Positions 55,122 to 63,259 of a stretch of 64,000 bases of DNA are shown here, in pieces. The DNA is from Thermococcus sp. LS1. GTDB lineage: Archaea; Methanobacteriota_B; Thermococci; Thermococcales; Thermococcaceae. The stretch spans positions 554,525 to 618,524 of the forward strand of contig NZ_SNUJ01000002.1 of assembly GCF_012027395.1 (NCBI RefSeq), written 5' to 3'. The notes under the pieces are model-generated. The model worked only from the letters and a program-made list of their open reading frames with translations. It was not told the DNA's origin and did no database searches. Position 1 is the first letter of the stretch; every line of letters begins with the position of its first letter. Both the position numbers and the translations under genes were made by a program.

Positions 55122-55400
55122 TTATTTGGATCGCCGGGTAGAGATGCGAATCCAGTGGCTTCTGGGGAACTCCACCGATATGGCCTTCTTAAGTTCGTGG
55201 ATTACCTCCTCACCTCCCACCTCCCGTTCGCTATTTTCAAACCCGCGCTCTATGAGCAGAAACCTCCCGGTCTCAAGTTTTTTTATTGTAACAGAGCGGT
55301 CCTTTTTATAGCTTAATAATTCTATTTCATAGCCCGGACGAAGACGTTTCAGAAAACCTTCCACAGTCTTTACAACTTTCCTTGCTGAAACCATGGGCAT
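55122..55400 (-). CDS. Basic protein of unknown family, 92 residues
   Basis: Start ATG 55400, with GAGGTGGTTAAA before it. Contains MPMVSARKVVKTVEGFLKRL, then KKDRSVTIKKLETGRFLLIERG and EVIHELKKAI. Lys/Arg/Glu-rich alpha/beta. Follows the winged-helix gene after 25 bases and is probably in its operon. Not recognised. Confidence 0.55.
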   Translation of the reverse strand: MPMVSARKVVKTVEGFLKRLRPGYEIELLSYKKDRSVTIKKLETGRFLLIERGFENSEREVGGEEVIHELKKAISVEFPRSHWIRISTRRSK

Positions 55401-55425
55401 TTTAACCACCTCAGGCCGGAACAGG

Positions 55426-56064
55426 TCACATGTAGTATCTTAGAAGGAGCTCCCCAAGTCGAGATAACCTGTAGTACTTGTGCTGAGTCCGTGTTTCCTT
55501 CTTAGGCTTGGCCTTTCTATGCTTCCTTTTCAATACTTTCGGCTTACATTCGACTATGAGGTTTAATTTCACAAGACTTCTAAGTATGCTGCGGGCATCC
55601 TCAAGATTTACTGAAAATACTCGGGATATCGTGGCGGCATGTTCGTATCTAGCTTTTTTCAAGAATATCAAAAGTTCTAAAGCATTATTGTATCCAGAGA
55701 TGCTGCTCAAGTATTCACCAAGCAAGTTGTTTGTTTTAATAGTTCGTAACATGTGTTTTCCCTCTTTAGTTAGCCGATAATAGGTGTGGTGCTTTCTGAC
55801 CTCTGAACTCAGTTTAAATCTTGCTTCAGTCCGCTTAATAGCAGCACCATGGGTGCGCTCTATTATCCCAAGTTTCTCCAGCTCCTCCAGGGACTCTGCG
55901 ACTTTTTCTATTGGCATCTCTATCATCCTAGCTATCGATTTAGCATAGTCTATGTTTGCTTGACGTAAATGTGCTAATATGTACACCTGTAGCGGCGTCA
56001 GTAACTTTAGGATGCCTATTAATTTTTCATTACAATCTGTACTCTCTTCTGATGATTTTCCCAA
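55426..56064 (-). CDS. Two-domain winged-helix DNA-binding protein
   Basis: 212 residues. Two repeated winged-helix units, LTPLQVYILAHLRQANIDYAKSIARMIEMP and ALELLIFLKKARYEHAATISRVF, each ending with a KHTYYRLTKEGKHML or HKYYRLSRLGELLL wing. The two halves resemble each other. Start TTG 56064 has GGAGGGG seven bases upstream. Overlaps the related 115-residue gene by 35 bases. Confidence 0.7.
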   Translation of the reverse strand: MGKSSEESTDCNEKLIGILKLLTPLQVYILAHLRQANIDYAKSIARMIEMPIEKVAESLEELEKLGIIERTHGAAIKRTEARFKLSSEVRKHHTYYRLTKEGKHMLRTIKTNNLLGEYLSSISGYNNALELLIFLKKARYEHAATISRVFSVNLEDARSILRSLVKLNLIVECKPKVLKRKHRKAKPKKETRTQHKYYRLSRLGELLLRYYM

Positions 56065-56377
56065 TTTGCTTCCCCTCCTTTGTTAGTTCAAAGTATTGCC
56101 CGTGTCTTCTAATTTCTCTCGATTTTGCTCGAATTTTAATATGTGGTTTTATACTTGAAGTAGGAGCACGTTTTGGTACTATTTTTCCAGTGATCTTTCT
56201 GATAAGCCCTTTTTTACATAGTTCTAAGCAGGCATCCTCTATTTCATGTAAGTCGATGTAGGTCTTTGTTCCCAAAAGTCTCCTGCTCATTAGCTTGGGA
56301 GTGTCTGGCCCAAATATTAAGAGATGTAAAATAATCTTCTTTTGCAATTCATCTAAATTCTTTATCCCCTCATTCAT
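56030..56377 (-). CDS. Single winged-helix DNA-binding protein
   Basis: 115 residues. Resembles the neighbour: LQKKIILHLLIFGPDTPKLMSRR, then IKPHIKIRAKSREIRRHGQYFELTKEGKQIGK, the same wing-ending shape. Probably a related family-specific regulator from the same duplication. Starts ATG 56377; lies between the TatD-like hydrolase and the two-domain protein. Confidence 0.65.
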   Translation of the reverse strand: MNEGIKNLDELQKKIILHLLIFGPDTPKLMSRRLLGTKTYIDLHEIEDACLELCKKGLIRKITGKIVPKRAPTSSIKPHIKIRAKSREIRRHGQYFELTKEGKQIGKIIRREYRL

Positions 56378-56383
56378 GTTTAA

Positions 56384-57154
56384 TCACTTAATTTTTAGTA
56401 TTTTTTGGGCGTTAAGATATGATAATTTTTCGATTACTCTCCCCTCTATTCCGTGTATCTTGAGGTACCTAACAGTTCTTGGAACAGCCAGGGGATCGGT
56501 GTCCGTTAGAGATGCACAGTCACTATTCAGCAGCCCGTTTTCGTATTTTTCAATGTTCTTGGCGACTCTCTCTGGTGTTAGCAATGGTGGCTTAATAGAA
56601 AGTCCTGGTACTGCTCCTGCATCATTGACGATATCTATCACATCATCACTCACGTGGTCTATAACAACTCTGCCCGGATCTACTTTTAGCTCACTAATCA
56701 ACTCGATGATTTTGTGAACGACTTCAATACGCTTGTCTCCTGGAGGTATGTGCAGTATAGCCGGAACCTCGTACTCTTTGACGATCTTAAGCTGTTCTCG
56801 TAGAACTTCAACCTCGAGATTGCTCGCTGTATGAAGCCCTACTTCTCCTATACCAACAGCCCTACCAGTGCTTATATACTCCTCAATGACTGGAAGCAAT
56901 TTCTTCCAGTCTCTTGGGATGCTCATGGGGTGTATCCCAACGAATAGATAGGCGTTGATTCCCTGCTCCCGTAGCCTTGGATAATGCACAATTTCCAGTT
57001 CTTCAAAATGATCCATTAAAGTTTCAGGATAAGTTGCTACAGGCACAAAGCTGCACAGCACAACATCACTTATCCCCGCTAATCTCATGAGTTCTAAATC
57101 CTTTTTGGGGAGCATATACGCGTGTGTATGCGCATCCACATACCCTCTCTCCAT
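56384..57154 (-). CDS. TatD-family metal-dependent hydrolase
   Basis: 256 residues, TIM barrel. Metal ligands are DAHTHAYM (HxH), GIGEVGLH, ILHIPPG, VIDHVSD and SDCASL. TatD relatives are nucleases, but this variant differs from bacterial TatD and its substrate is unknown. Start ATG 57154 follows GGGTGATAGAT. First gene of the unit with the two winged-helix genes. Confidence 0.8.
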   Translation of the reverse strand: MERGYVDAHTHAYMLPKKDLELMRLAGISDVVLCSFVPVATYPETLMDHFEELEIVHYPRLREQGINAYLFVGIHPMSIPRDWKKLLPVIEEYISTGRAVGIGEVGLHTASNLEVEVLREQLKIVKEYEVPAILHIPPGDKRIEVVHKIIELISELKVDPGRVVIDHVSDDVIDIVNDAGAVPGLSIKPPLLTPERVAKNIEKYENGLLNSDCASLTDTDPLAVPRTVRYLKIHGIEGRVIEKLSYLNAQKILKIK

Positions 57155-57201
57155 ATCTATCACCCTATCATTTTTGAAATAAAATAAGTAAAGTGAGGAA
57201 A

Positions 57202-58116
57202 TCAGCTCTTCAAAGCTTGGATAACTTTTTCTGCAATCTCCAATCCAGCCCTTTCTTGAGCTTCCATAGTGCTTGCTCCGATGTGGGGTGTTAGGACTAC
57301 ATTGTCGAGTTTTGTTAGTGGGTGATCCTTCGGAAGTGGCTCCTCCTCGAAGACATCCAAGGCAGCCCCGTAAATCCAGCCTTCCTGCAAAGCTTTGAGT
57401 AATGCTCTTTCCTCAACAATTCCACCGCGGGCAGCGTTTATCAGAATTGCAGTTGGCTTCATCAGCTTAAGCTTCTCCTCGTTTATCAAGTACTTAGTAC
57501 TCGGCAACAGTGGCACATGCAAAGTAACAATATCACTTTCTCTAAGTAAGGTCTCTAAATCAACAAAGGTTCCACCAACTTCTTTGGCTCCCTTCTCGTT
57601 GGGATGCGGATCGTAAAGCAGAACCCTCATTCCAAAAGCATTGGCAATTTTTGCGACGTTATAACCAATCCTGCCAAAACCAATTATCCCAATAGTCTTT
57701 CCTTCAAGTTCGATTCCCAAAGCCTGCTTCTTTGCCCAAACGCCTTCTCTCATTTTTCTGTCGGCGAAGGCAACTTTTCTGGAAACGGCTAAGAGTAATG
57801 CAAAAACAAGTTCAGCAGTACTCCTGCTTGCAGCTGCTGGCGCGTTTAAGACCTGTATTCCTCTTTCCTTTGCCGCTTCGAGGTCAATGTTGTCCAGACC
57901 AACGCCAGCTCTCCCAATAACTTTGAGCTTCGGAGCATTTTCAATGACTTTCCTGGTCACCTTTGGCTTGCTCCTAACTATAATTGCATCAACGTCCTTA
58001 ACGAGCTCTAGAAGCCTTTCTTCCCTTGGATATTCCTCGTAAACTACCTCAAACCCAGCGTTCTTCAAGACCTCTATTGCCTTTTCGTGCAGCGGTGCAG
58101 CAACCAAAACCTTCAT
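57202..58116 (-). CDS. serA: D-3-phosphoglycerate dehydrogenase, short form
   Basis: First step of serine synthesis. 304 residues, lacking the C-terminal ACT domain. NAD fold GIIGFGRIGYNVAKIANAFG near residue 145, substrate RSKPKVTRKVIENAP, catalytic Arg in INAARGGIVEE, Glu in DVFEEEPLP and His in LTPHIGAST. The start overlaps the ketopantoate-reductase gene stop (ATGA). Other 2-hydroxyacid dehydrogenases are possible, as the family is similar. Confidence 0.85.
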   Translation of the reverse strand: MKVLVAAPLHEKAIEVLKNAGFEVVYEEYPREERLLELVKDVDAIIVRSKPKVTRKVIENAPKLKVIGRAGVGLDNIDLEAAKERGIQVLNAPAAASRSTAELVFALLLAVSRKVAFADRKMREGVWAKKQALGIELEGKTIGIIGFGRIGYNVAKIANAFGMRVLLYDPHPNEKGAKEVGGTFVDLETLLRESDIVTLHVPLLPSTKYLINEEKLKLMKPTAILINAARGGIVEERALLKALQEGWIYGAALDVFEEEPLPKDHPLTKLDNVVLTPHIGASTMEAQERAGLEIAEKVIQALKS

Positions 58117-59045
58117 ATCAATCCCCCCTTGTGTTTGTAGGTTGAATTAAGCGCAATTTCTTCTTTCGCCTTAATTAATTTCCAAAACAGTTCATTGAGT
58201 TTGGCATCAGTTCCAGCTTTCGACGCAAACTCAACTATCTTCCCATTAATATAATCAATTTCTGTCCTCTTTCTACGCTGCAAATCTTGGAGCATTGAAT
58301 TGTAATTATCTTTGGTCATCTCCGCTGTTCTAATTGTCAATTCTACTGGATCGAATTCAAACTCTATGCCCAGCTTTTTAGCCACTCTATAGCTTTCCTC
58401 AGCGATCTCTATTAATATGCTCCTTGCATAGTCATTTTCCACTAAAAAGCCGTTCTTAACCCCAAGCAAAGCTCCCAATGGGTTAATCGCAGAGTTAACA
58501 ATAGCTTTAGCCCATTTGACACCAATTATGTTTTCATTTACTTTGGTAAGAATTCCGGCATTAGTAAATACCTCTGCAACTTTATGGGCGAATTTGTGTT
58601 TTCCTTTTGGATATACACCAACTATGGTTTCTCCTTTTCCGCTCCATTGCACAGTGCCCCAATCCAGGAGTGCAGCTCCGTTTGTTGTAATCCCTCCAAG
58701 CACATTTGACGTATACTGCAGTGCCAAGTCTTCATTTCCCAGTCCATTTTGTATGCCCAGTATCCAGGTTTTATTCCCTATTATATCCCTAACGCAGCTT
58801 AAAGCATCCTTTGTGGAGTAAGCTTTAGTTGCTAGGATTATTAAATCGGGCTCCTCACCTGGCGGATGCTCGTAGGCTTTAACATTCACAGTTAAGTTAG
58901 TCAACCCTGTAATTTTAAGTCCATTTTGGTTAATAGCCTTGACCTGCTCTTTTCTGCCAACCAACACTATATTATATCCCGCATTAGCCAGCAATCCTCC
59001 AAACAACGATCCTATTGCTCCTGCTCCAATTACATAGATCAGCAT
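58113..59045 (-). CDS. Ketopantoate reductase-like (2-dehydropantoate 2-reductase)
   Basis: 310 residues. N-terminal dinucleotide motif VIGAGAIGSLFGGLLANAG, then NGLGNEDLALQYTS and KWAKAIVNSAINPLGALLG, which contains the catalytic Lys. Reduces ketopantoate to pantoate in coenzyme A synthesis; window also contains CoaBC. Paralogues of unknown activity exist, so the specific function is not certain. Start ATG 59045. Confidence 0.82.
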   Translation of the reverse strand: MLIYVIGAGAIGSLFGGLLANAGYNIVLVGRKEQVKAINQNGLKITGLTNLTVNVKAYEHPPGEEPDLIILATKAYSTKDALSCVRDIIGNKTWILGIQNGLGNEDLALQYTSNVLGGITTNGAALLDWGTVQWSGKGETIVGVYPKGKHKFAHKVAEVFTNAGILTKVNENIIGVKWAKAIVNSAINPLGALLGVKNGFLVENDYARSILIEIAEESYRVAKKLGIEFEFDPVELTIRTAEMTKDNYNSMLQDLQRRKRTEIDYINGKIVEFASKAGTDAKLNELFWKLIKAKEEIALNSTYKHKGGLI

Positions 59046-59056
59046 TTGCTCCACCG

Positions 59057-59497
59057 TTAAGATACAACTTCTGCGTGAATCTCACATGTGCCTTTTAGGA
59101 TGTGTGATATCTTGCAGTATTTTTCTGCTTTTTCAACAATTTTCTCTTTTTCTTCTTTGCTGATGTCCCCCTTTATGTGCACCTTGACAGTTATCAGCCA
59201 TTTGGCGTTGCTTCCACCTGTGCGCGCTGCTCTGGAAATCCCAATGTCCAGCTTTAAGTCTTCAATTTTAAGTCCTTTAAACATGGCCTCAGCAGCTATT
59301 CTTGAGCCTAAGCATCCACCCAACGCAAGCAAAAGCAGTTCAGTGGGCTTAAAGCCCAGATTTTCCCCACCATCTTCCTTTTTCTGGTCTATCGTAACTG
59401 AATGTTCTCTAGCATATCCAAGAAACTGAAAGCCTTCTATCCACTTTAAAGAAGCCTCATTTTCATTAACGTCTTTCACTTTGAATTTAACTGACAT
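59057..59497 (-). CDS. OsmC/Ohr-family protein
   Basis: 146 residues. OsmC fold: LGFKPTELLLLALGGCLGSRIAAEAM with the Cys of the reactive pair (near residue 62), and KYCKISHILKGTCEI with the second. The two-Cys pattern fits thiol-dependent peroxidase members. ATG 59497 lies after GGGGTGATTAGA. Two bases fall between its upstream ADH stop and the start region. Confidence 0.83.
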   Translation of the reverse strand: MSVKFKVKDVNENEASLKWIEGFQFLGYAREHSVTIDQKKEDGGENLGFKPTELLLLALGGCLGSRIAAEAMFKGLKIEDLKLDIGISRAARTGGSNAKWLITVKVHIKGDISKEEKEKIVEKAEKYCKISHILKGTCEIHAEVVS

Positions 59498-59502
59498 TCT
59501 AA

Positions 59503-60489
59503 TCACCCCATCTTTATCATAACTTTAATGGCATCCTGACTTTGTGCAATCTCAAAGGCAGTTTTAATGTCATCAAATTTGAATTCGTGAGTGATGTACG
59601 GTGCCAATTTTATTTTTCTCTCTTCTAAGGCTTCTATTACTTTACCAAAAAGGTTCGGATACAACCAAACACCTTGCATTTCCAGGTCTTTCTTCACTAT
59701 GCTTGCTAAAGTTACATTACCTGGCTTGCCAAAGGCACCTGCAATTGCTATCCTGCCGCCTTTTTTGGCTATCTCAATAGCAGTGTTAACAGCTAATGGA
59801 TTTCCAGAAGCTTCAATTACAACATCCATAGCATTGGGATATGCCCTCGCGGCTTCTTCAGGAGAAATCGCTTCTACATCAAAAACTCTTTCAGCGAACT
59901 CTCTCCTTTTCTCTAGGGGCTCAACTAATACAACATCGCATCCACTTGCCATAGCGAACTGGAGGGCAGATAGCCCTATAGCTCCGCCGCCAAGTACAGC
60001 AACTTTATCGCCAAAGGACACTTTAGCCTTGTTAATGGCATACAACGCAACAGCCGCTGGAGTAACAAGGGCAGCCTCTCTAATGTCCACGTTTTTTGGT
60101 ATTTTATGCAATGCATAGTCAGGTACTACAATTTCTTGGGCAAATCCACCATCTGCATTAACTCCCAAGACCTTAAGGTTTTCACAGAGGGTATATTTTC
60201 CAGAGCGGCAATATTCGCATCTGCCGCATCTAAGAACTGGTTCTACTACAACATATTCTCCTTTTGAGAAGCCATCTACTTTTTCTCCCACCTCTCTTAT
60301 CTCTCCCACAAATTCCTGTCCCAGCACTATTGGAAGTTTTGCGGATAATGTGCCGTTATAAATTCTCAAATCAGTCCCAGCGATACCGGCGTATAACACT
60401 TTTACCAAGACTTCATCCGGCTCAAGAGGTTTTGTTTTTCTTTCTTCAAATTCTATATTCTTAGGGGAGGTTAATACTGCAGCTCTCAT
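59503..60489 (-). CDS. Zinc-type alcohol dehydrogenase with lost catalytic zinc ligands
   Basis: 328 residues, medium-chain dehydrogenase fold with NAD motif VAVLGGGAIGLSALQFAMASG near residue 165. Structural zinc Cys88, Cys91, Cys94 and Cys102 are kept (CGRCEYCRSGKYTLC). At the catalytic site the usual Cys of GICGTD is Ala37 and the His of GHE is Gln58 (GQEF), so metal chemistry may be absent. GAGGTGATGTGTT precedes ATG 60489. Substrate unknown. Confidence 0.82.
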   Translation of the reverse strand: MRAAVLTSPKNIEFEERKTKPLEPDEVLVKVLYAGIAGTDLRIYNGTLSAKLPIVLGQEFVGEIREVGEKVDGFSKGEYVVVEPVLRCGRCEYCRSGKYTLCENLKVLGVNADGGFAQEIVVPDYALHKIPKNVDIREAALVTPAAVALYAINKAKVSFGDKVAVLGGGAIGLSALQFAMASGCDVVLVEPLEKRREFAERVFDVEAISPEEAARAYPNAMDVVIEASGNPLAVNTAIEIAKKGGRIAIAGAFGKPGNVTLASIVKKDLEMQGVWLYPNLFGKVIEALEERKIKLAPYITHEFKFDDIKTAFEIAQSQDAIKVMIKMG

Positions 60490-60495
60490 AACACA

Positions 60496-61707
60496 TCACC
60501 TCAAGCTTTTCACAACGTCTTCTAAAACACTCAGCATGTATTCAACTTCTTCAACTGTGTTATAACAATGGAATGATGCCCTAGCTGTTCCTTGTACTTT
60601 TAGCCTCTTTACCACAGGCAGTACACAATGGTGACCTGAGCGTATCATGATGTTGTGCTCGTCCAAAATAGCAGCAATATCATGGGGATGAAGCCCGAAT
60701 CCTGCAAGGGTGGGGGCAGCGATATTGAAGCTTACAACTCCAGCATGCTTCTTTAAATTTCTTGGTCCATACCACTCAATGCCAAGGTCATCAAAACCTT
60801 CTGTAATACGCTTAACAAGTTTGTACTCCTGTCTCTCAATTTTATCAAGACCAATTTTGGCAATATAGTCTATTGCAGCACCTAAGCCTATTGCACCGGC
60901 AATGTTTGGTGTTCCTGCTTCGTATCTCTCTGGAGGAGCTGTGAGCTTGTATTCATTTAGGCTCACATCTTCAATTGTTCCCCCACCAATTAATGGTGGC
61001 TCAAAAACATCGAAGAACTCTTCATTCACGTAAAGAACTCCTATTCCAGTGGGCCCCATTGGGCCTTTGTGACCTGAGAATGCCAAAAAGTCAGCGTGGA
61101 GCTTGTTAACATCAACTTCCATATGCCCAACACTTTGAGCAGCATCTACGACGAATATGGCTCCCTCTTCCTTTGCCATCTTCCCTATTTCCTCAACTTC
61201 GTGAATAACACCCAAAATATTAGAAACGTGCTGGACTGCAACAAGCTTTGCTCCTCTGATTTTCTTTTCTGCATCTGCCAGATCAAGGTTACCCTCATCA
61301 TCACCCTCAATGAATTCTAATTTTAATCCATATTTTCTTGCCACTCTAATCCAAGGCAACAAGTTGGAGTGGTGCTCATAAGGTGTTGTGACTATTTTGT
61401 CTCCCTTTTTCCACTCCAAACCCCATGCTATCAAATTTAAACTTTCTGATGCATTTTTTGTGAAGATAACTTCTTCAAATTTGGCATTTATAAATTTAGC
61501 AACTTTCTCACGGGCTTTTTCGTACTCATGAGTTGCCCTCTGGGATAAGCGATGAACCCCTCTATGGACGTTTGCTCTGTACTTGAGATAATATTCGTTC
61601 ATTGCCTGAATAACCGGCAAAGGCGTCAAACTTGTTGCAGCATTGTCAAAATAGATTACTTCCTGAGTTAATGGAATGTCCTTTCTGACATCATCCGGAA
61701 CTTTCAT
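60496..61707 (-). CDS. sufS: Cysteine desulfurase, SufS-like
   Basis: PLP enzyme releasing sulfur from cysteine for Fe-S cluster or thio-cofactor synthesis. 403 residues. PLP Lys in LAFSGHKGPMGPTG near residue 222; catalytic Cys in SGHHCVLPVV near residue 355; NTVEEVEYML end. Start ATG 61707 with GGTGGTAGGG upstream; upstream in-frame residues are non-homologous. It is the first gene of a unit with the dehydrogenase, OsmC, reductase and SerA genes. Confidence 0.9.
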   Translation of the reverse strand: MKVPDDVRKDIPLTQEVIYFDNAATSLTPLPVIQAMNEYYLKYRANVHRGVHRLSQRATHEYEKAREKVAKFINAKFEEVIFTKNASESLNLIAWGLEWKKGDKIVTTPYEHHSNLLPWIRVARKYGLKLEFIEGDDEGNLDLADAEKKIRGAKLVAVQHVSNILGVIHEVEEIGKMAKEEGAIFVVDAAQSVGHMEVDVNKLHADFLAFSGHKGPMGPTGIGVLYVNEEFFDVFEPPLIGGGTIEDVSLNEYKLTAPPERYEAGTPNIAGAIGLGAAIDYIAKIGLDKIERQEYKLVKRITEGFDDLGIEWYGPRNLKKHAGVVSFNIAAPTLAGFGLHPHDIAAILDEHNIMIRSGHHCVLPVVKRLKVQGTARASFHCYNTVEEVEYMLSVLEDVVKSLR

Positions 61708-61738
61708 CCCTACCACCAAATTGATGAAAATCATTACA

Positions 61739-61749
61739 TATATATAAGC
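61739..61749 (-). promoter_or_regulatory. Promoter of sufS unit
   Basis: TTATATATATG on the minus strand, about 32-42 bases before ATG 61707; a strong TATA box. Confidence 0.55.
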
Positions 61750-61765
61750 CTTTCTATTGTTGTGC

Positions 61766-61863
61766 ATTATTATGCGTTTTTGCTTAAATCTCTCTATAAC
61801 AGAGTTATAGTTACACAAAATTGTCCAGAAATGTTTAAAAATCAAGTTATTAAGCATAATAAT
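61766..61863. repeat. Palindromes in the sufS upstream region
   Basis: CTATAAC-AGA-GTTATAG is a perfect 17-base palindrome (61794-61810). ATTATTATGC at 61766-61775 and GCATAATAAT at 61854-61863 form a 10-base inverted repeat around it. Probable regulator sites or remnants. The region 61708-62106 holds no complete gene. Confidence 0.5.
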
Positions 61864-61900
61864 CGTTAAAAATAATTCATAGAATAAAAAGGTGGGGAAC

Positions 61901-62071
61901 ATGGACGTATTTAAGAATACGCTAGAATTCTCCGAGAAGTTCTAGCTAACACCTCTGGTGAAGTTACAAAGTCTGAGATGCTGATTGTAGAAGATTATCG
62001 AGAGCATGTTTATTGCAGTGGAATCTCTTATGTGTCCTATAATTTCCCCATAGCTCCCTTTATTTCTATGT
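61901..62071 (+). pseudogene. Small gene remnant
   Basis: After GGTGGGGAAC an ATG at 61901 starts MDVFKNTL but hits a stop after 14 codons. With one base added after about 61920 the frame continues as RILREVLANTSGEVTKSEM and VEDYREHVYCSG for about 35 residues, then degrades. It appears to be a broken gene of unknown family. Confidence 0.4.
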
Positions 62072-62106
62072 CTATATCTCTTAGAGAAATAAAGAGAAAA
62101 AAATAT

Positions 62107-62424
62107 TCAATCAAAACTCAGCTGGCAGTGGTATTCAATGTGGAGCTTACTCTCGGAGTCGAGCTTTTCGGCGGCCTGGAGTAGTATCTCCCTGTCTGCC
62201 TCTGGAAGATCCCCTATCGGGAGTTTCATTATGTCCTTGACCTCTATATCAAAGCCCTTGACCCCTTCGCTGAGTCTGAAAGATTCTTTGATGATCCTCA
62301 CCGCTTCCTCGCTTATCTTACCTTCCTCTTCGATGATGAGCACATCACCGGCATAGTGACTCGTTATCCTTGCAGAGTACTCCGGATAGTCCTTGTACTT
62401 AAAGCGATAGAGCTTCCAAGGCAT
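62107..62424 (-). CDS. Unknown protein at the end of the hydrogenase cluster
   Basis: 105 residues. Begins MPWKLYRFKYKDYPEYSARI; an acidic alpha/beta protein. It starts 1 base before the hydrogenase small-subunit stop ends, so it is cotranslated. Its place after large - ferredoxin - small subunits corresponds to HycH in E. coli, but I see no sequence likeness. Probably a maturation or accessory protein. Confidence 0.6.
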   Translation of the reverse strand: MPWKLYRFKYKDYPEYSARITSHYAGDVLIIEEEGKISEEAVRIIKESFRLSEGVKGFDIEVKDIMKLPIGDLPEADREILLQAAEKLDSESKLHIEYHCQLSFD

Positions 62425-62425
62425 C

Positions 62426-63259
62426 TCAGACACCCATCCTCATGGGATACTTCCTTTCCAGTGCCTTATCCCACTCACTGTATTCCTCAACAAGGCGCCA
62501 GAATTCGTTCTCAAGGAAACGCATTGCGAAACTTACTCTTGAGTCCTTTTCCTTCAGGAAGTAGGCAGTTATAAGATCATGGAGCTTCTCTCTCGGGTTT
62601 TCATCTTCGAAGGCCTTTCCGACGAGTTCTATGAAGTCCTCCAAGACTGCATCCCTGTCGTAATAGCCGACCACCCTCCTGAGTTCCTCCCTGAGAGTAA
62701 GCCAGTAGCGGAGTGGAATCGGCCTCTCAGGGATTTTGAACTTGACATCGTTTTCCTTTAGGGATTCTTCTCTAGGCGGTAAAGCAATCCAATATTCGTC
62801 CTTCATCTTCTTCTCCTTGATTCTGAGGAGCTGGGCGATGCCGTAGAGTATCTCATCAGGACTTGGGGGGCAGCCAGGGATGTACATGTCAATAGGCACT
62901 ATCATCTCCGGCCCACCACTCCTGAGTCTGTCCCTCCCACGCTGGGGTGAGGTGTTGTAGAGAGCGTAGCTGTTGTAGAAGATTCCGCCGCTTGAGGCAC
63001 ATGTCCCTATAGCGACAACTATTCTCGGCTTTGGCGGCATGGCCTCATAGGTTTTCCTGAGCATTATCCTTGTCTGCCTTGTGAGCGGTCCAGTTATGAA
63101 CAGGGCATCCGCGTGCCTTGGGTTGGGAACGACCTTAACTCCGAGCCTCTCAAGGTCGTAATACGGGCTGAGGACATCAAGAACCTCGATGTCACAGCCG
63201 TTACAGGAGCCTGCATCAACATGATAAACCCAGACGGACTTGAGCTTCTGCTTCCCCAT
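62426..63259 (-). CDS. Group 4 NiFe hydrogenase small subunit
   Basis: 277 residues. Electron-transfer subunit (NuoB/HycG-like) carrying the proximal 4Fe-4S cluster: CNGC near residue 19-22, GTCASSGG near residue 90 and PGCPPSPDEILYG near residue 132. A C-terminal extension of about 110 residues is helical. It overlaps the ferredoxin gene (TGATG). The order large - ferredoxin - small fits formate-hydrogenlyase or CO-dependent clusters of Thermococcus. Confidence 0.88.
   Translation of the reverse strand: MGKQKLKSVWVYHVDAGSCNGCDIEVLDVLSPYYDLERLGVKVVPNPRHADALFITGPLTRQTRIMLRKTYEAMPPKPRIVVAIGTCASSGGIFYNSYALYNTSPQRGRDRLRSGGPEMIVPIDMYIPGCPPSPDEILYGIAQLLRIKEKKMKDEYWIALPPREESLKENDVKFKIPERPIPLRYWLTLREELRRVVGYYDRDAVLEDFIELVGKAFEDENPREKLHDLITAYFLKEKDSRVSFAMRFLENEFWRLVEEYSEWDKALERKYPMRMGV

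Noticed and set aside
60496..61707. Loss of the catalytic cysteine in the SufS-like protein (Ala in TARAS)
   Set aside because: The catalytic Cys in SufS is the one in HHC, which is present; the position before RAS varies in active enzymes.
61708..61902. 65-residue N-terminal extension of SufS-like protein
   Set aside because: AT-rich, non-homologous, and covers the promoter; ATG 61707 has its own ribosome site.
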